Part shown: piece by piece, positions 1 through 8,009 of the stretch
Layout: every line of letters starts with the position of its first letter
Position numbering within the stretch: position 1 is the stretch's first letter
The notes under the pieces: generated by a model
What the model was told of the DNA's origin: nothing
The model's input: only the letters and a program-made list of their open reading frames with translations
The model's database searches: none
NCBI GenBank assembly: GCA_024697425.1
Contig: JAILFT010000140.1
Span: 1 to 43,089, forward strand
Origin: Butyrivibrio sp.
GTDB taxonomy: Bacteria; Bacillota; Clostridia; Lachnospirales; Lachnospiraceae
DNA: 43,089 bases
Direction of reading: 5' to 3'
Translations under genes and position numbers: made by a program

Positions 1-7
1 TCTTCAT
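1..7 (-). CDS. start of a downstream gene, probably coaD (partial)
   Basis: Only the first two codons (Met-Lys) are inside the window. The ATG at 7-5 overlaps the rsmD stop as ATGA. It is preceded by a very good ribosome-binding site (GAAAGGAG, read on the minus strand at about 13-20) lying inside the end of rsmD, which is why a real start is likely. In Firmicutes rsmD is usually followed by coaD (phosphopantetheine adenylyltransferase), whose product often starts Met-Lys. The identity is inferred from that gene order alone. Confidence 0.45.
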
Positions 8-561
8 CCGTTCTCCTTTCTGTAGAGGAATACGTGCTTGTTGGTCTTATAGTTCTTTTCTCTTCTGACTTCAAGTCCATAGCTTTCAGCAAAAGAAAAG
101 TCCATATCCCCTGCACTCTCTACAATGATCATGGTATTCTCGGTCACATATGGCATCTGAGCAAGCTGAGAAAGGGTTCTCTCATAGAGTTCGCCGTGAT
201 AGGGAGGATCCACAAAGACAACATCAACTTCTTCCTCGTGAATGTTGCGAAGCCCAAGAACCACATCCTGCTTAAGAACCGTAGATACCTCCTCGAAATG
301 AGTGGTCTTAAGGTTCTGAAGAATGCATTTATAGGCATTCTGAGCATTCTCGATGAAATAGGCTCTGCGTGCTCCTCTGGAAAGGGCTTCTATACCTATC
401 CCGCCGCTTCCCGCAAAAAGATCTACAAATACCGCTCCCGGCACCTGATTCTGTATCATGTTAAACAGAGTCTCTTTGATCCTGTCCTGTGTCGGCCTTG
501 TATCATTGCCATCCGGCGTAACAAGGCGAAGCCTTCTGGCGCTTCCGGCTATCACTCTCAT
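4..561 (-). CDS. rsmD: 16S rRNA (guanine966-N2)-methyltransferase RsmD
   Basis: This 185-residue protein has the usual length for RsmD, the SAM-dependent enzyme that methylates G966 of 16S rRNA during assembly of the small subunit. The N-terminus MRVIAGSARR and the early TRPTQDRIKETLFN segment (about 21-34) are characteristic of the family. The SAM-binding motif DLFAGSGGIGIEAL is at 47-60 and the catalytic DPPY motif of N-methyltransferases at 118-121. Its start overlaps the end of the topoisomerase A gene by four bases, so it is probably translated by coupling at the 3' end of a recG-degV-parE-parC-rsmD transcript. Nothing in the sequence looks broken. Confidence 0.95.
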   Translation of the reverse strand: MRVIAGSARRLRLVTPDGNDTRPTQDRIKETLFNMIQNQVPGAVFVDLFAGSGGIGIEALSRGARRAYFIENAQNAYKCILQNLKTTHFEEVSTVLKQDVVLGLRNIHEEEVDVVFVDPPYHGELYERTLSQLAQMPYVTENTMIIVESAGDMDFSFAESYGLEVRREKNYKTNKHVFLYRKENG

Positions 562-2795
562 AATCTCACCTTTGTTCCCTTTGTATCTCTGCCTGTCACC
601 TTGAGGTGTCCCAAAGACAGCTCTTTTCCGTTATGTTCTATCACCTTATTCTCCATGTCTTCCAGATAAAAGACATCGCGAACAAAGTCATTCTTTGTAA
701 GGCGCATACCTCTTACGCCCACAGCCGCTTTCTTTTTCTCCGGAACCTGATCGATCAGGAACCGCAGGAAATAGCCCTCGTTGGACCTTAAGATAACAGT
801 CTTCTGGGTGTGAAGTATCTCAACACTCACAACCTCGTCTCCGTCCATAAGCTTTGTAGCGGCTACAGTTCTCTTGGATACGTCAAACTCTCCGCCGTCC
901 ACGATCTTCATCATGGACATCTTGGTGGTAAACAGTATCCTGAAGAGATTTAAGTCTGACTGGCTGGCAGCCATGACGATCATCTCCTTGGAGGTATCAA
1001 AATTACTGATATTGTCGATAGGTACGCCCTTGTCACGCATCTTGCACTGAGGAAGATCCATGGCCTTGACCGTGTGCAGATTACCTGTATTGGTAAAGAA
1101 GCATACCTTACCTGTATTCTTCATGACAAAGGAGAACTTGAACTCATTCTCAATGGTCTCTTTGTTCTTCTCATAGGTGTTGACATCAATTGTCTTGGCA
1201 TAGCCGAATCTGTCCATGATAAAGGCAACATCCACCTCTTCCACGGGCTTCTCCTCATATACAGCCGTTTCCCTGTTGTCAATCTCTGTGCGCCTTGCTC
1301 TCTGATACTCCTTCTTGATCTTAAGGAGCTCATCCTGGATCACCATGGACATAGAGTCGTGGCTTTCAAGAATATCCTCGTATTTGAAGATGTTGGCAAC
1401 GGTCTGCTGATGATCCTTGATAAGAGCTTCAAGCTCAAGACCTATGAGTTTGTACAGTCTCATCTCCAGAATGGCATCAGCCTGAGCCTCTGTAAAAAGA
1501 AGCTGTGCGGCCATAGCCTTGGATTCTCTGGACTTGAAGTTTATTCCTTCTGTATTGCCGTTTACAAGGCAATCCTTGGCCATTGCTCTGTCCTTGGAAC
1601 CTCTTAGGATCTCAATAACAAGATCTATGACATTGCAGGCCTTGATAAGACCTTCCTGAATCTCTTTTTTGCTCTGTTCTTTCTGAAGGAGGTTCTGATA
1701 TTTCCTTGTGGTGATCTCAAACTGGAAGTCGGCGCAGGCTCTCATGATCTCACGAAGAGACATGGTCTCGGGTCTTCCGTTGTCGATGGCCAGCATGTTT
1801 ACACCAAAGGTATCCTCAAGCTTAGTCTTCTTGTAAAGAAGGTTGGTGAAGTTCTCAACGTCTGTATCCTTCTTAAGTTCGATAACAATACGGATGCCTT
1901 CCTTTGAGGACTGATTTGATATATCAACGATGTCGTTGGTAATTTTCTTCTCTGCAAGCTCAGCCACATCAGCCATAAATTTGCCGATGCCCATACCGAT
2001 CATGGTATAGGGGATCTCTGTTATTACAAGATTTATGTGGCCATTTTTGCCTTTCTCAACATCCACCTTACCGCGGATCTTGATCTTACCGGTTCCCGTC
2101 TCGTAAATGGAAAGGAGTTCATCCTTGTTGATGACAATTCCGCCGGTAGGAAAATCCGGGCCCTTAACATATTTCATCAGGTCCCTGGTGGTAAGGGTGT
2201 CATCCTTCATAAAAGCAATCTCAGCATCAATAACCTCAGCGAGATTGTGAGGAGGAGTGCTTGTTGCCATACCTACGGCGATTCCCTCGGATCCGTTGAT
2301 CAGGAAATTGGGAATCTTTACCGGAAGTACCGAGGGCTCTTTTTCCGTCTCATCAAAGTTGGGCAGAAAGTCTACTACGTTTTTGTCCAGATCCTCAAGG
2401 AAATTCTCCTGGGTGATCTTGGAGAGCCTCGCCTCTGTATAACGCATGGCAGCCGCTCCGTCGCCCTCGATGTTTCCAAAGTTTCCGTGGCCGTCAACAA
2501 GAGGAATAGCCTTCTTGAAGTCCTGAGTCATTACCACAAGACACTCATAGATTGAGCTGTCACCGTGAGGATGATATTTACCCATGGTATCGCCCACTAT
2601 CCTGGCACTCTTTCTGTAGGGTCTGTCGTATCTGATACCAAGTTCATACATATCGTAGAGGGTTCTGCGCTGAACAGGCTTAAGTCCGTCCCTTATGTCC
2701 GGAAGTGCCCTGGCGATGATAACGCTCATGGCATAGTCGATAAAGGACTTCTGCATTACCTCTGAATATTCGGTTCGTATAATTCTGTCTTCCAT
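558..2795 (-). CDS. parC: type II DNA topoisomerase subunit A, ParC-like
   Basis: This is the DNA-cleaving subunit of a type II topoisomerase, 745 residues from the chosen start. The catalytic tyrosine is Tyr119 in the AAMRYTEARL motif. The quinolone-determining segment GKYHPHGDSSIYE lies at 72-84, with Ser80 and Glu84 at the positions of E. coli GyrA Ser83 and Asp87. The C-terminal beta-pinwheel (about 510-745) has no recognisable GyrA box (QRRGGKG), which favours topoisomerase IV (decatenation) over gyrase. The reading frame is open 16 codons further upstream, but ATG 2795 is chosen because AAGAGG precedes it at proper spacing. The partner B subunit is the next gene upstream, 177 bases away, with several inverted repeats in the gap. 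The ParC versus second-GyrA assignment rests only on the missing box and on the partner's company. Confidence 0.85.
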   Translation of the reverse strand: MEDRIIRTEYSEVMQKSFIDYAMSVIIARALPDIRDGLKPVQRRTLYDMYELGIRYDRPYRKSARIVGDTMGKYHPHGDSSIYECLVVMTQDFKKAIPLVDGHGNFGNIEGDGAAAMRYTEARLSKITQENFLEDLDKNVVDFLPNFDETEKEPSVLPVKIPNFLINGSEGIAVGMATSTPPHNLAEVIDAEIAFMKDDTLTTRDLMKYVKGPDFPTGGIVINKDELLSIYETGTGKIKIRGKVDVEKGKNGHINLVITEIPYTMIGMGIGKFMADVAELAEKKITNDIVDISNQSSKEGIRIVIELKKDTDVENFTNLLYKKTKLEDTFGVNMLAIDNGRPETMSLREIMRACADFQFEITTRKYQNLLQKEQSKKEIQEGLIKACNVIDLVIEILRGSKDRAMAKDCLVNGNTEGINFKSRESKAMAAQLLFTEAQADAILEMRLYKLIGLELEALIKDHQQTVANIFKYEDILESHDSMSMVIQDELLKIKKEYQRARRTEIDNRETAVYEEKPVEEVDVAFIMDRFGYAKTIDVNTYEKNKETIENEFKFSFVMKNTGKVCFFTNTGNLHTVKAMDLPQCKMRDKGVPIDNISNFDTSKEMIVMAASQSDLNLFRILFTTKMSMMKIVDGGEFDVSKRTVAATKLMDGDEVVSVEILHTQKTVILRSNEGYFLRFLIDQVPEKKKAAVGVRGMRLTKNDFVRDVFYLEDMENKVIEHNGKELSLGHLKVTGRDTKGTKVRL

Positions 2796-2826
2796 GTGGT
2801 TCCTCTTAGTATATAAATATATATAC

Positions 2827-2854
2827 GGATTGCTCCGTTGCACTCTCGCAATCC
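2827..2854 (-). repeat. inverted repeat just upstream of parC
   Basis: GGATTGC at 2827-2833 pairs with GCAATCC at 2848-2854, a 7-bp perfect stem with a 14-base loop. It lies about 30 bases before the parC start codon in the untranslated leader. No T-tract follows, so it is not an ordinary terminator. Confidence 0.5.
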
Positions 2855-2918
2855 GACGGACATTCGGAAATCGATCCGCTCATTCTTCGCGTATCTTTTT
2901 CCTCATGTTCGTTTGGTC

Positions 2919-2968
2919 TTCAAGGTCGTAAGCATTTTCATGCAAGCATGAATGCTTGCGACTTTGAA
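2919..2968. repeat. long imperfect inverted repeat between parE and parC
   Basis: The left arm at 2919-2936 and right arm at 2951-2968 match over 18 positions with two substitutions, and both become G-U pairs in a plus-strand RNA. Inside it, GCAAGCAT (2942-2949) and ATGCTTGC (2952-2959) form a competing perfect 8-bp hairpin, so two exclusive folds are possible. It starts only five bases downstream of the parE stop codon. There is no flanking T-run typical of an intrinsic terminator. Confidence 0.6.
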
Positions 2969-2972
2969 TCCC

Positions 2973-4895
2973 TTATATATCAAGTTCTGCATCTGTCGCA
3001 TGCTGATGGATAAATTCCCTTCTGGGAGGTACATCCACTCCCATCAGAAGCTCTGTCATCTGAGATGCCATCTTGGCATCCTCAATCTCTACCAGCTTAA
3101 GAAGTCTTCTCTCGGGATCCAGGGTAGTCTCCCAGAGCTGCTCAGGATCCATCTCACCAAGACCCTTATATCTTTGCAGAGTAAAGCTTGATTTGTGAGT
3201 CTTCCTGTATTTGGCAAGCTCGGAGTCATCGTAGAGATACTCCTCCTTGCCCCTTGAAGGAATTGCCTTGTAAAGAGGAGGCATTGCCAGATATACATGT
3301 CCCTGGTAAATAAGCTCCGGCATAAATCTGTAGAAAAGAGTCAGCAAAAGTGTGGAGATGTGCTCACCGTCCACGTCCGCATCCGCCATGATGATTATCT
3401 TGTCATAGCGAAGCTTGGCTATATCAAAGTCGTTGCCGTAGCCTTCTGAAAATCCGCATCCGAAGGCATTTATCATGGTCTTGATCTCAGCATTGGCCAA
3501 AACCTTGTCGATACTGGCCTTCTCAACGTTGAGGATCTTACCCCTGATTGGAAGGATTGCCTGATAGTTACGGTCTCTTGCCATCTTTGCACTGCCGCCG
3601 GCGGAATCTCCCTCTACAATGAAAATCTCACACTTACTTGCATCCTTGCTGATGCAGTTGGCCAGCTTTCCGTTGGAGTCAAAGGAATATTTCTGCTTAG
3701 TAAGCATGTTGGTCTTGGCTTTTTCCTCTGTCTTACGGATCTTGGCAGCTTTTTCGGCGCAGCCAATGATAGCCTTTAAGGTTTCAAGGTTTCTGTCAAA
3801 ATATCTTGTGACTTCATCTCCGGTAACCTGAGATACGATCTTTGCTGCATCCTGGTTGTCCAGCTTGGTCTTGGTCTGTCCCTCAAATCTGGGATCCGGG
3901 TGCTTGATGGAAACAACGGCTGTCATACCGTTTCTTACATCGGTTCCGGTGAAGTTGTTGTCTTTATCCTTGAGGATATTGAGTTCACGGGCATACTGGT
4001 TGATAAGGTTCGTGAACATGGTCTTAAAGCCGGTAAGGTGAGTACCACCCTCGGCATTGTAGATGTTGTTACAGAATCCCAGAACCTCCTCATGAAACTC
4101 GTTCACATACTGGAAGGCTACTTCTACCTCTACGCCTTCGCTCTCTCCGGAAAAAGAGATAACGTCATGAACTGCTTCCTTGGATTTATTCATGTCACGG
4201 ATAAAACCTGTGATACCGTCAGGCTCATGGAATTCAATATACTCTTCGACACCGGGTCTTTTGTCCTCGAATATTATGGTAAGTTCGGGATTAAGGTAGG
4301 CCGTCTCGTGAAGCCTTGATTTGATATCATCCTCACGGAATCTTGTCTTCTCAAAGATTGTGTCATCAGGAAGGAAATTGATGGTAGTGCCGGTTTCCTT
4401 GGTTGTCCCAACAGGCTTAAGAAGTCCATTTTGAAGTTCGGTTGTGGGATATCCCCTCTCATAGCTGTCTTCATAGATGTAGCCGTCTCTTTTGATGCGG
4501 ACATTCATCCTGGTTGAAAGCGCGTTAACAACGGAGGAGCCTACACCGTGCAAACCTCCGCTGGTCTTATATGAATTATTATCAAATTTACCGCCTGCAT
4601 GGAGCATGGTAAGAACGACACGCTCTGCTGTAACACCCTTAGCGTGCATACCGACAGGAATGCCTCGGCCGTTATCTTCTACCGTAGCTGAACCGTCGGC
4701 TTCCAAAGACACATGGATCCTGGAGCAAAAGCCGGCAAGATGCTCGTCCACTGCATTGTCCACGATCTCATATACAAGGTGATTGAGTCCCCTTGTGGTA
4801 ACACTTCCGATGTACATTCCGGGCCTTTTACGAACTGCCTCAAGTCCTTCAAGTACGGTAATGCTGGAAGCGCCATATTGTTCCTGTGTTGCCAT
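2973..4895 (-). CDS. parE: type II DNA topoisomerase subunit B, ParE/GyrB-like
   Basis: This is the 640-residue ATPase and Toprim subunit of a type II topoisomerase. The GHKL ATP site shows Glu43 and Asn47 (YEIVDNAVDEH), DNGRGIP at 74-80 and GGLHGVGS at 113-120. The Toprim metal site shows EGDSAGG at 428-434 and DADVDG at 505-510, followed by the conserved YKGLGEMDPEQLWETT near 576-591. The length is normal and nothing is missing. ATG 4895 has AAAGGGG nine bases upstream. It is followed by the A subunit in the same direction. B-subunit sequence alone does not separate ParE from GyrB by eye; the assignment follows the A subunit, which lacks a GyrA box. Confidence 0.87.
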   Translation of the reverse strand: MATQEQYGASSITVLEGLEAVRKRPGMYIGSVTTRGLNHLVYEIVDNAVDEHLAGFCSRIHVSLEADGSATVEDNGRGIPVGMHAKGVTAERVVLTMLHAGGKFDNNSYKTSGGLHGVGSSVVNALSTRMNVRIKRDGYIYEDSYERGYPTTELQNGLLKPVGTTKETGTTINFLPDDTIFEKTRFREDDIKSRLHETAYLNPELTIIFEDKRPGVEEYIEFHEPDGITGFIRDMNKSKEAVHDVISFSGESEGVEVEVAFQYVNEFHEEVLGFCNNIYNAEGGTHLTGFKTMFTNLINQYARELNILKDKDNNFTGTDVRNGMTAVVSIKHPDPRFEGQTKTKLDNQDAAKIVSQVTGDEVTRYFDRNLETLKAIIGCAEKAAKIRKTEEKAKTNMLTKQKYSFDSNGKLANCISKDASKCEIFIVEGDSAGGSAKMARDRNYQAILPIRGKILNVEKASIDKVLANAEIKTMINAFGCGFSEGYGNDFDIAKLRYDKIIIMADADVDGEHISTLLLTLFYRFMPELIYQGHVYLAMPPLYKAIPSRGKEEYLYDDSELAKYRKTHKSSFTLQRYKGLGEMDPEQLWETTLDPERRLLKLVEIEDAKMASQMTELLMGVDVPPRREFIHQHATDAELDI

Positions 4896-4938
4896 TTAAA
4901 TAACCCCTTTATACTTAATTCACATCACTCCCGTGGAT

Positions 4939-5808
4939 TTAGAAATGAATTTTTCTTGTAACGGTCACGGCAAGAGCGCCGGGTCCGATATGGCAGGCAA
5001 CCGACAAGGACAGAGGATCAAGGTGCATCTCGTGACCCGGGAATGCCGCCTCAACTTCCTTCTTCCATTCTGTTGCTGCATCTAAATTATTGGTATAGGC
5101 ACCTGCAATCCAGAAATCTCCGGCTTCCATGCCTCCAAATCTGTTCTCGATATCAGCCTTGATGGCATTTATCATAATGCTCTTGCCCTGAGCAGTAGTC
5201 CTGGCCTTTGCAAAAGCATCAAGCTTCTCGCCCTGTATCTGAAGAACTGGCTTAAGACGAAGAAGTGTCCCCAGCGCAGCAGCTGCAGGAGTAATTCTTC
5301 CGCCTTTTTTAAGGTAATGGAGAGTGTCCAGCATGATATAGATACTGGATTCAAATTTGGTGTCCATAAGCTTTTGAACGATATCTTCCGCAGAAAGTCC
5401 GGCATCAGCCATAGCCTTGGCATCGAGAGCCGATTGCCTCTGTGTAACCGAGATTCTCTGGTTGTTCACAACAAAGACCTTGCCCTCATATTCCTGCCTT
5501 GCGATCATGAAAGCACTCTGACAGGCTCCTGAAAGTCCGCTGCTCATGGGAATATAGATGATCTGATCATATTCTTTAAGAGTGTTGTCCCACAGGGTCA
5601 TAAGGGAATCCGGTGTGGGCTGACTGGTGGAAACATTGGCATCCTGGGCCAGCTTCTCGTAAAACTCCTGCTGAGTTAAATTGATATCCTCGAAATAATC
5701 CTCATCGTTGATCATAAAGGGCATTGGAACCACGAATATACCAAGTTCCTGTCCCTGCTTCTGAGTTATTCCGCTGTTACTGTCCGTGATGATAGCAATC
5801 TTTGACAT
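4939..5808 (-). CDS. DegV family fatty-acid-binding protein (FakB-like)
   Basis: DegV proteins bind a fatty acid in a buried tunnel; FakB members present it to the kinase FakA, which makes acyl-phosphate for phospholipid synthesis. The 289-residue protein has the family marks: TDSNSG at 8-13, TSQPTPD at 61-67 (Thr-Ser at the carboxylate-binding position), SSGLSG at 89-94, a YLKKGGRI segment and HIGPGAL near the C-terminus. A fakA gene lies two genes upstream, which supports a FakB role, although FakB proteins differ in the lipid they bind and this cannot be read here. The site before ATG 5808 is weak (GGTG), while a perfect AGGAGG sits about 30 bases upstream with no in-frame start near it. 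Confidence 0.88.
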   Translation of the reverse strand: MSKIAIITDSNSGITQKQGQELGIFVVPMPFMINDEDYFEDINLTQQEFYEKLAQDANVSTSQPTPDSLMTLWDNTLKEYDQIIYIPMSSGLSGACQSAFMIARQEYEGKVFVVNNQRISVTQRQSALDAKAMADAGLSAEDIVQKLMDTKFESSIYIMLDTLHYLKKGGRITPAAAALGTLLRLKPVLQIQGEKLDAFAKARTTAQGKSIMINAIKADIENRFGGMEAGDFWIAGAYTNNLDAATEWKKEVEAAFPGHEMHLDPLSLSVACHIGPGALAVTVTRKIHF

Positions 5809-5877
5809 AACACCAATATCGACAAAATGCCGACAATCCTCCTATTTTCTACCTAATTACATACAATAATCTTACTT

Positions 5878-7947
5878 TTATAAAGTAGTAAAGTCAACAA
5901 AATTTGCAGATTTTGTACTAAGGAGCCCTCTTAATACATTATATTGTGGAGATGAAAGATCCGGATCCTCCGCAAGTATCCTGTCAGCATCATTTGCGGC
6001 AGCCTTGATAAGGTCGCTGTCGTGATATATATCCCCTATCCTGAAGATCATCTCTCCGCTCTGCCTTACACCAAAAAGATCACCCGGACCTCGCTGTCTT
6101 AAATCTTCCTCTGCTATTTTAAATCCGTCATTGGATTTGTTCATGATATCAAGTCTTTGTGCAGCTTCTTCGCTGTCCGAGCTGTTGATAAAAATACAGT
6201 AGGACTGATGATTACCTCTGCCAACACGGCCTCTTAGCTGATGGAGCTGTGAAAGCCCGAATCTCTCGGAGTTTTCGATCATCATAACTGTGGCATTTGG
6301 AACATTGATACCTACCTCTATAACCGTTGTGGAGACCAGTACATCAATATCTTTTGCCGCAAAGGATTCCATTATCCTGTCCTTAACAGCTGGCTTCATC
6401 CGTCCGTGCAGCACCTCAACCCTTATGGAATCCGGAAGGGCTGCCTTAAGCTTCTGGGCATAATCCGTTACATTCTCAACTCCGTCCAGCTCTCCTTCTT
6501 CCACCATGGGACATATCACATAGGCCTGTCTTCCCTGTTCAACCTGATCCTTAATGAATTTATAGGCTGTAGGCCTGTAAGAGGTTCCCACCACGCAGTT
6601 TTTGATGGGAAGTCTTCCCTGGGGCATCTCATTTATCACGGATATATGCAGGTCCCCGTAGAGGATTATGGCAAGTGTTCTTGGAATCGGCGTAGCACTC
6701 ATGGCAAGAACGTGGGTATTCATTCCCTTTCCCGCAAGAGCTTCGCGTTGCCGCACTCCAAATCTGTGCTGTTCATCGGTCACAACAAGAGCCAGGTTCT
6801 TGTAATTAACCTTTTCCTGAATCAATGCATTGGTGCCGATTATGCAGTTAACTTCTCCTTCGCTTATCTGCCGCTGAGCTTCCTTCTTGTCCTTAGCAGA
6901 CAAAGCTCCGGTAAGAAGCACGGGCTTAAGGTTTACAAGCCCGTATTTTTCTATCATTTCCTTAAAGCCTTCAAAATGCTGGGCCGCCAGAACTTCCGTT
7001 GGTGCCATCAAAGCTCCCTGATACCCGTTTGCTGCCGCAGTCAAAAGAGCCATCATTGCCAGGATGGTCTTACCTGAGCCAACGTCTCCCTGAATGAGCC
7101 TGTTCATTACGCTCTTTCCCGAAAGGTCATTCATAATATCATTCCAGGCATCGCTTTGGGCTTTGGTAAGCTTGTAGGGCAGCTTTTCAAGAAGTCTTCT
7201 TACATCCGCAACTTCCATCATCACTGCAGTATTCTCAATGGTTTCCGAACTGAGCTTTAAGAGCCTTAGCCTTAACAAAAAAGCAAGGAACTCATTATAC
7301 GCAAGTCTTCTTCTGGCTCTTTCCAGGATCTTTTCATTGGCCGGGAAATGAATTCCTCTTGCTGCCTCAAAATAAGACATAAGGCCAAGACTTTTAAGAA
7401 GATTTTCAGGAACGGTTTCTTCCATTTTTCCGACATTTTTAAAAGCCTGCTCAACAGCCTTGATAACCGCATTATTGGTAAGGCCCTTGGTGAGCGGGTA
7501 TCTTGGCCACAATGTGCCCATCAGGGAATTATATTCCTCGGGTTTTATCATTTTGGGATGATCCATGGAAAAGAAATTGCCTTTTTTCCGGACAATTCCT
7601 CTGAATATATAAGTGGTTCCGCTTTTAATGGAACTTGCAAGATATGGGGCGTTAAAGAAGGTCATCTTAACTCTCCCTGTCTGATCTGCCGCCTCAAAGG
7701 CCACTATAGACAGATTGCGGACATGACGTCTTGTGACATTTCCGATAATGGTAAGTCTGCAGCTGTTTACAATGCCTTCCTTAAGATCGCAGGCCCTTAC
7801 GGGAGCTTCATATTTATCATATCCCCTGGGGTAATATGTAATAAGGTCACCGCATGTATAGATGCCGCACTTATTAAAGAGCTTGGCGGTTTTGTCGCCA
7901 ATCCCCTTCAGGCCGGTTATGTTTTCGCTAAGATAAACGTTACTCAC
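5878..7947 (-). CDS. recG: ATP-dependent DNA helicase RecG
   Basis: RecG is a monomeric superfamily 2 translocase that reverses stalled forks and migrates branched DNA. The 689-residue protein begins with the helix-hairpin segment ITGLKGIGDKTAKLF and an OB-fold wedge domain (about 60-150). The helicase motifs are GDVGSGKT at 287-294, DEQHRFG from 391, SATPIPRTLA (motif III) and QLRGRVGRG (motif VI). GTG 7947 is preferred because GGGGG lies five or six bases upstream; a TTG four codons earlier is the alternative and would use that run as coding sequence. An intrinsic-terminator-like hairpin lies only about 14 bases upstream of the start. degV follows. Confidence 0.95.
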   Translation of the reverse strand: MSNVYLSENITGLKGIGDKTAKLFNKCGIYTCGDLITYYPRGYDKYEAPVRACDLKEGIVNSCRLTIIGNVTRRHVRNLSIVAFEAADQTGRVKMTFFNAPYLASSIKSGTTYIFRGIVRKKGNFFSMDHPKMIKPEEYNSLMGTLWPRYPLTKGLTNNAVIKAVEQAFKNVGKMEETVPENLLKSLGLMSYFEAARGIHFPANEKILERARRRLAYNEFLAFLLRLRLLKLSSETIENTAVMMEVADVRRLLEKLPYKLTKAQSDAWNDIMNDLSGKSVMNRLIQGDVGSGKTILAMMALLTAAANGYQGALMAPTEVLAAQHFEGFKEMIEKYGLVNLKPVLLTGALSAKDKKEAQRQISEGEVNCIIGTNALIQEKVNYKNLALVVTDEQHRFGVRQREALAGKGMNTHVLAMSATPIPRTLAIILYGDLHISVINEMPQGRLPIKNCVVGTSYRPTAYKFIKDQVEQGRQAYVICPMVEEGELDGVENVTDYAQKLKAALPDSIRVEVLHGRMKPAVKDRIMESFAAKDIDVLVSTTVIEVGINVPNATVMMIENSERFGLSQLHQLRGRVGRGNHQSYCIFINSSDSEEAAQRLDIMNKSNDGFKIAEEDLRQRGPGDLFGVRQSGEMIFRIGDIYHDSDLIKAAANDADRILAEDPDLSSPQYNVLRGLLSTKSANFVDFTTL

Positions 7948-7960
7948 TCTAGCCCCCAAT

Positions 7961-7992
7961 AAAAACTAAACCGGACACTGATGGTCCGGCTT
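7961..7992 (-). terminator. intrinsic terminator after fakA, immediately before recG
   Basis: On the minus strand a 9-bp stem with one G-U pair (AAGCCGGAC with GTCCGGTTT, core CCGGAC at 7971-7976 and 7984-7989) is followed by TTTAGTTTTT. It lies 17 bases after the fakA stop and ends about 14 bases before the recG start codon, so it could end the asp23-fakA transcript or attenuate read-through into recG. Confidence 0.75.
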
Positions 7993-8009
7993 AGAGATAG
8001 TTTTAATGA

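Noticed and set aside
5809..5840. Possible leader peptide before degV, starting at TTG beside AGGAGG.
   Set aside because: The spacing between AGGAGG and the TTG is too short and the frame gives about 19 codons with no clear purpose; not supportable.
6406..7077. Open frame of 223 codons on the plus strand within recG.
   Set aside because: It is an antisense shadow of conserved helicase motifs with no start signal.
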